From positions 1-5,714 of the forward strand of contig JAJRYW010000587.1 of the NCBI GenBank assembly GCA_024275555.1: DNA of 5,714 nt, given 5' to 3'. The position numbers and the translations under genes are program-made. The notes beneath the pieces were generated by a model that made no database searches, was not told the DNA's origin, and saw only the letters and a program-made list of their open reading frames with translations. The DNA comes from Calditrichota bacterium (GTDB lineage Bacteria; Calditrichota; Calditrichia; RBG-13-44-9; J075). Of this stretch, positions 4,364 through 5,714 are shown piece by piece (position 1 is the first letter of the stretch; every line of letters starts with the position of its first letter).

Positions 4364-5714
4364 ATGGACCCGTTAAAAATTTGTCTGGTTTCCTCGGAAA
4401 TCGTCCCCTTCGCCAAAACCGGCGGTTTGGCTGATGTCTCCGGCGCGCTGGGAAAATATCTAAATCTCCGCGGCTGTGATGTGCGCCTGTTCATGCCCTT
4501 CTACTCCGGCATCGATACCACCACGCAGCCTTTTTACCCGGTGGATTTTTTGCAAAATATCCCGGTCGAGTTTGGCGGGACAACCGTAAGTTTTTCGGTA
4601 TTGACCAGTAAACTGCCCGGAAGCGAAGCGGACGTCTACTTTATTCAGGCGGACGGCTTGTACAGCCGGGGAAAGATTTATACCGAGCAGCCGGATGAGT
4701 ACCTGCGTTTTGCCCTGCTCTCCCGGGCGGCCATCGAATGCTGCCAGCGGATGGGCTGGGGGCCGGATGTATTCCACTGCAACGATTGGCAGACCGCCCT
4801 GATCCCCCTGTACCTTAAAACTATCTATGCCTGGGATCAGCTTTTCGCCGCTTCCAAAACCGTGTTGACCATCCACAATATCGGCTACCAGGGCGTGTTT
4901 GGGGCCGAGGTGGTGGAGGCGCTTCTGCTGGGGGAGCATCGCGATAAACTGCCCCGGGAGGATTTACAGGGCGGGGTAATCAACTTCCTGAAAACCGGAA
5001 TTCTCCACGCCGATGTCATAACCACCGTTTCGGAAACCTATGCAAAAGAAATCCAGACTGAAGAGTACGGCGCCGGTTTGCAGGATTTACTGCGGATGCG
5101 CAGCGATCACCTGATCGGTATCCTGAACGGGGTGGATTACCAGGAATGGAGCCCGGAAGTTGACCCGTACATCCCCTACCATTACTCCATCGATGACTTA
5201 TCCGGCAAGGTGAAAAACAAGCAGGTGCTGCTGGAACGCCTGGGGCTTCCTTTCCACCCGGATGTACCGGTCTATGGGATCATCTCCCGCTTAACCGTGC
5301 AGAAGGGATTTGAGCTGCTCTCCGATATCCTCTTTGACATCCTGGCCTATAATGATTTGTATTTTGTGGTGCTGGGCAACGGGGATAAAAAATACACTCA
5401 ATTTTTTGAGCAGGCCCAGCAGCATTTCCCTAACAAGCTGGCCTTTTACAACGGTTACAGTGTGGAGCTTTCACACTTAATCGAAGCAGGCAGCGATATG
5501 TTTGTCATGCCTTCCAAATATGAGCCGTGCGGGTTAAACCAGATTTACAGCCTGCGCTACGGCACCATTCCCATTGTGCGCAAAACCGGCGGGCTGGCCG
5601 ATACAGTGCAGATGTACGACTTGGTGACCCAAACCGGCGTCGGCTTTGTCTTCGAGGACTTCACCCCGGAGGGCTTGCGCTGGGCGCTGGAATCGGCCTA
5701 TAAAACTTACCGCA
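4364..5714 (+). CDS. glgA: glycogen synthase (ADP-glucose), C-terminal end missing at right edge
   Basis: Transfers glucose from ADP-glucose to the non-reducing end of alpha-1,4-glucan in glycogen synthesis; cytosolic, retaining GT5 enzyme with two Rossmann domains. 450 residues are visible out of about 480-500. The N-terminal domain has the ADP-glucose loop K18-TGGLADV (E. coli K15), FHCNDWQTALIPLYL, and HNIGYQG with H171 (E. coli H161). The linker region shows TTVSETYAKEI and GILNGVDYQEWSP. The C-terminal nucleotide-binding domain has ISRLTVQKGFEL with R309 and K314 (E. coli R300, K305) and SKYEPCGLNQIYSLRYGT with E387 and C389 (E. coli E377, C379), followed by RKTGGLADTV. All key residues are present and the frame is intact, so it should be active. 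It stands alone behind a repeat-rich gap, suggesting its own promoter. No other glycogen genes are visible, but the right side is cut off. Confidence 0.97.
   Translation, partial: MDPLKICLVSSEIVPFAKTGGLADVSGALGKYLNLRGCDVRLFMPFYSGIDTTTQPFYPVDFLQNIPVEFGGTTVSFSVLTSKLPGSEADVYFIQADGLYSRGKIYTEQPDEYLRFALLSRAAIECCQRMGWGPDVFHCNDWQTALIPLYLKTIYAWDQLFAASKTVLTIHNIGYQGVFGAEVVEALLLGEHRDKLPREDLQGGVINFLKTGILHADVITTVSETYAKEIQTEEYGAGLQDLLRMRSDHLIGILNGVDYQEWSPEVDPYIPYHYSIDDLSGKVKNKQVLLERLGLPFHPDVPVYGIISRLTVQKGFELLSDILFDILAYNDLYFVVLGNGDKKYTQFFEQAQQHFPNKLAFYNGYSVELSHLIEAGSDMFVMPSKYEPCGLNQIYSLRYGTIPIVRKTGGLADTVQMYDLVTQTGVGFVFEDFTPEGLRWALESAYKTYR

Noticed and set aside
4460..4939. 159-codon minus-strand frame
   Set aside because: Antisense shadow of glgA, whose plus-strand motifs are unambiguous. 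The same applies to antisense frames within fahA and the uncharacterised gene.

Overview
This window looks like a chromosomal stretch from a free-living, probably uncultivated bacterium. Genes are moderately GC-rich and the two gene-free gaps are AT-rich and full of short palindromic repeats. Starts are preceded by ordinary GGAG/GAGG ribosome-binding sites, and every complete gene visible here ends in TAA. The repeat types resemble those I associate with environmental FCB-group lineages (Calditrichota/KSB1-like), but this placement is a low-confidence impression, not a marker-based call.

Layout: (1) 1-580, minus strand, is the N-terminal part of thiI (tRNA 4-thiouridine synthase), running off the left edge and starting at a TTG missed by an ATG-only search. 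(2) 581-1165 has no credible gene. It holds a ~180-bp imperfect palindrome built from four small CCGC/GCGG hairpins and, further right, a short dispersed-repeat-like segment. (3) 1166-3871, plus strand, is a probable operon: an uncharacterised conserved gene, fahA (fumarylacetoacetase, last step of tyrosine/homogentisate degradation) and a small thioredoxin-fold protein 18 bp behind fahA. (4) 3872-4363 has no clear gene. It carries hairpins, an ~89-bp inverted-repeat element and a possible promoter for the next gene. (5) 4364-5714, plus strand, is glgA (ADP-glucose glycogen synthase), missing its C-terminal end at the right edge.

The most notable point is the uncharacterised gene. Its frame is cut by a TAA at 1994-1996, but the same frame stays open for 53 more codons to a second TAA at 2156-2158. 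The downstream part still reads like a conserved protein tail (GSCSFDEP...DLQKLNWL). One G-to-T change (GAA to TAA) would explain it. It is either a fresh nonsense mutation, a sequencing/assembly error, or readthrough. fahA looks fully functional: every catalytic and metal-binding residue of the mammalian enzyme is present at a constant offset of 11. The window has no tRNA, rRNA, CRISPR, transposase or obvious defence system.
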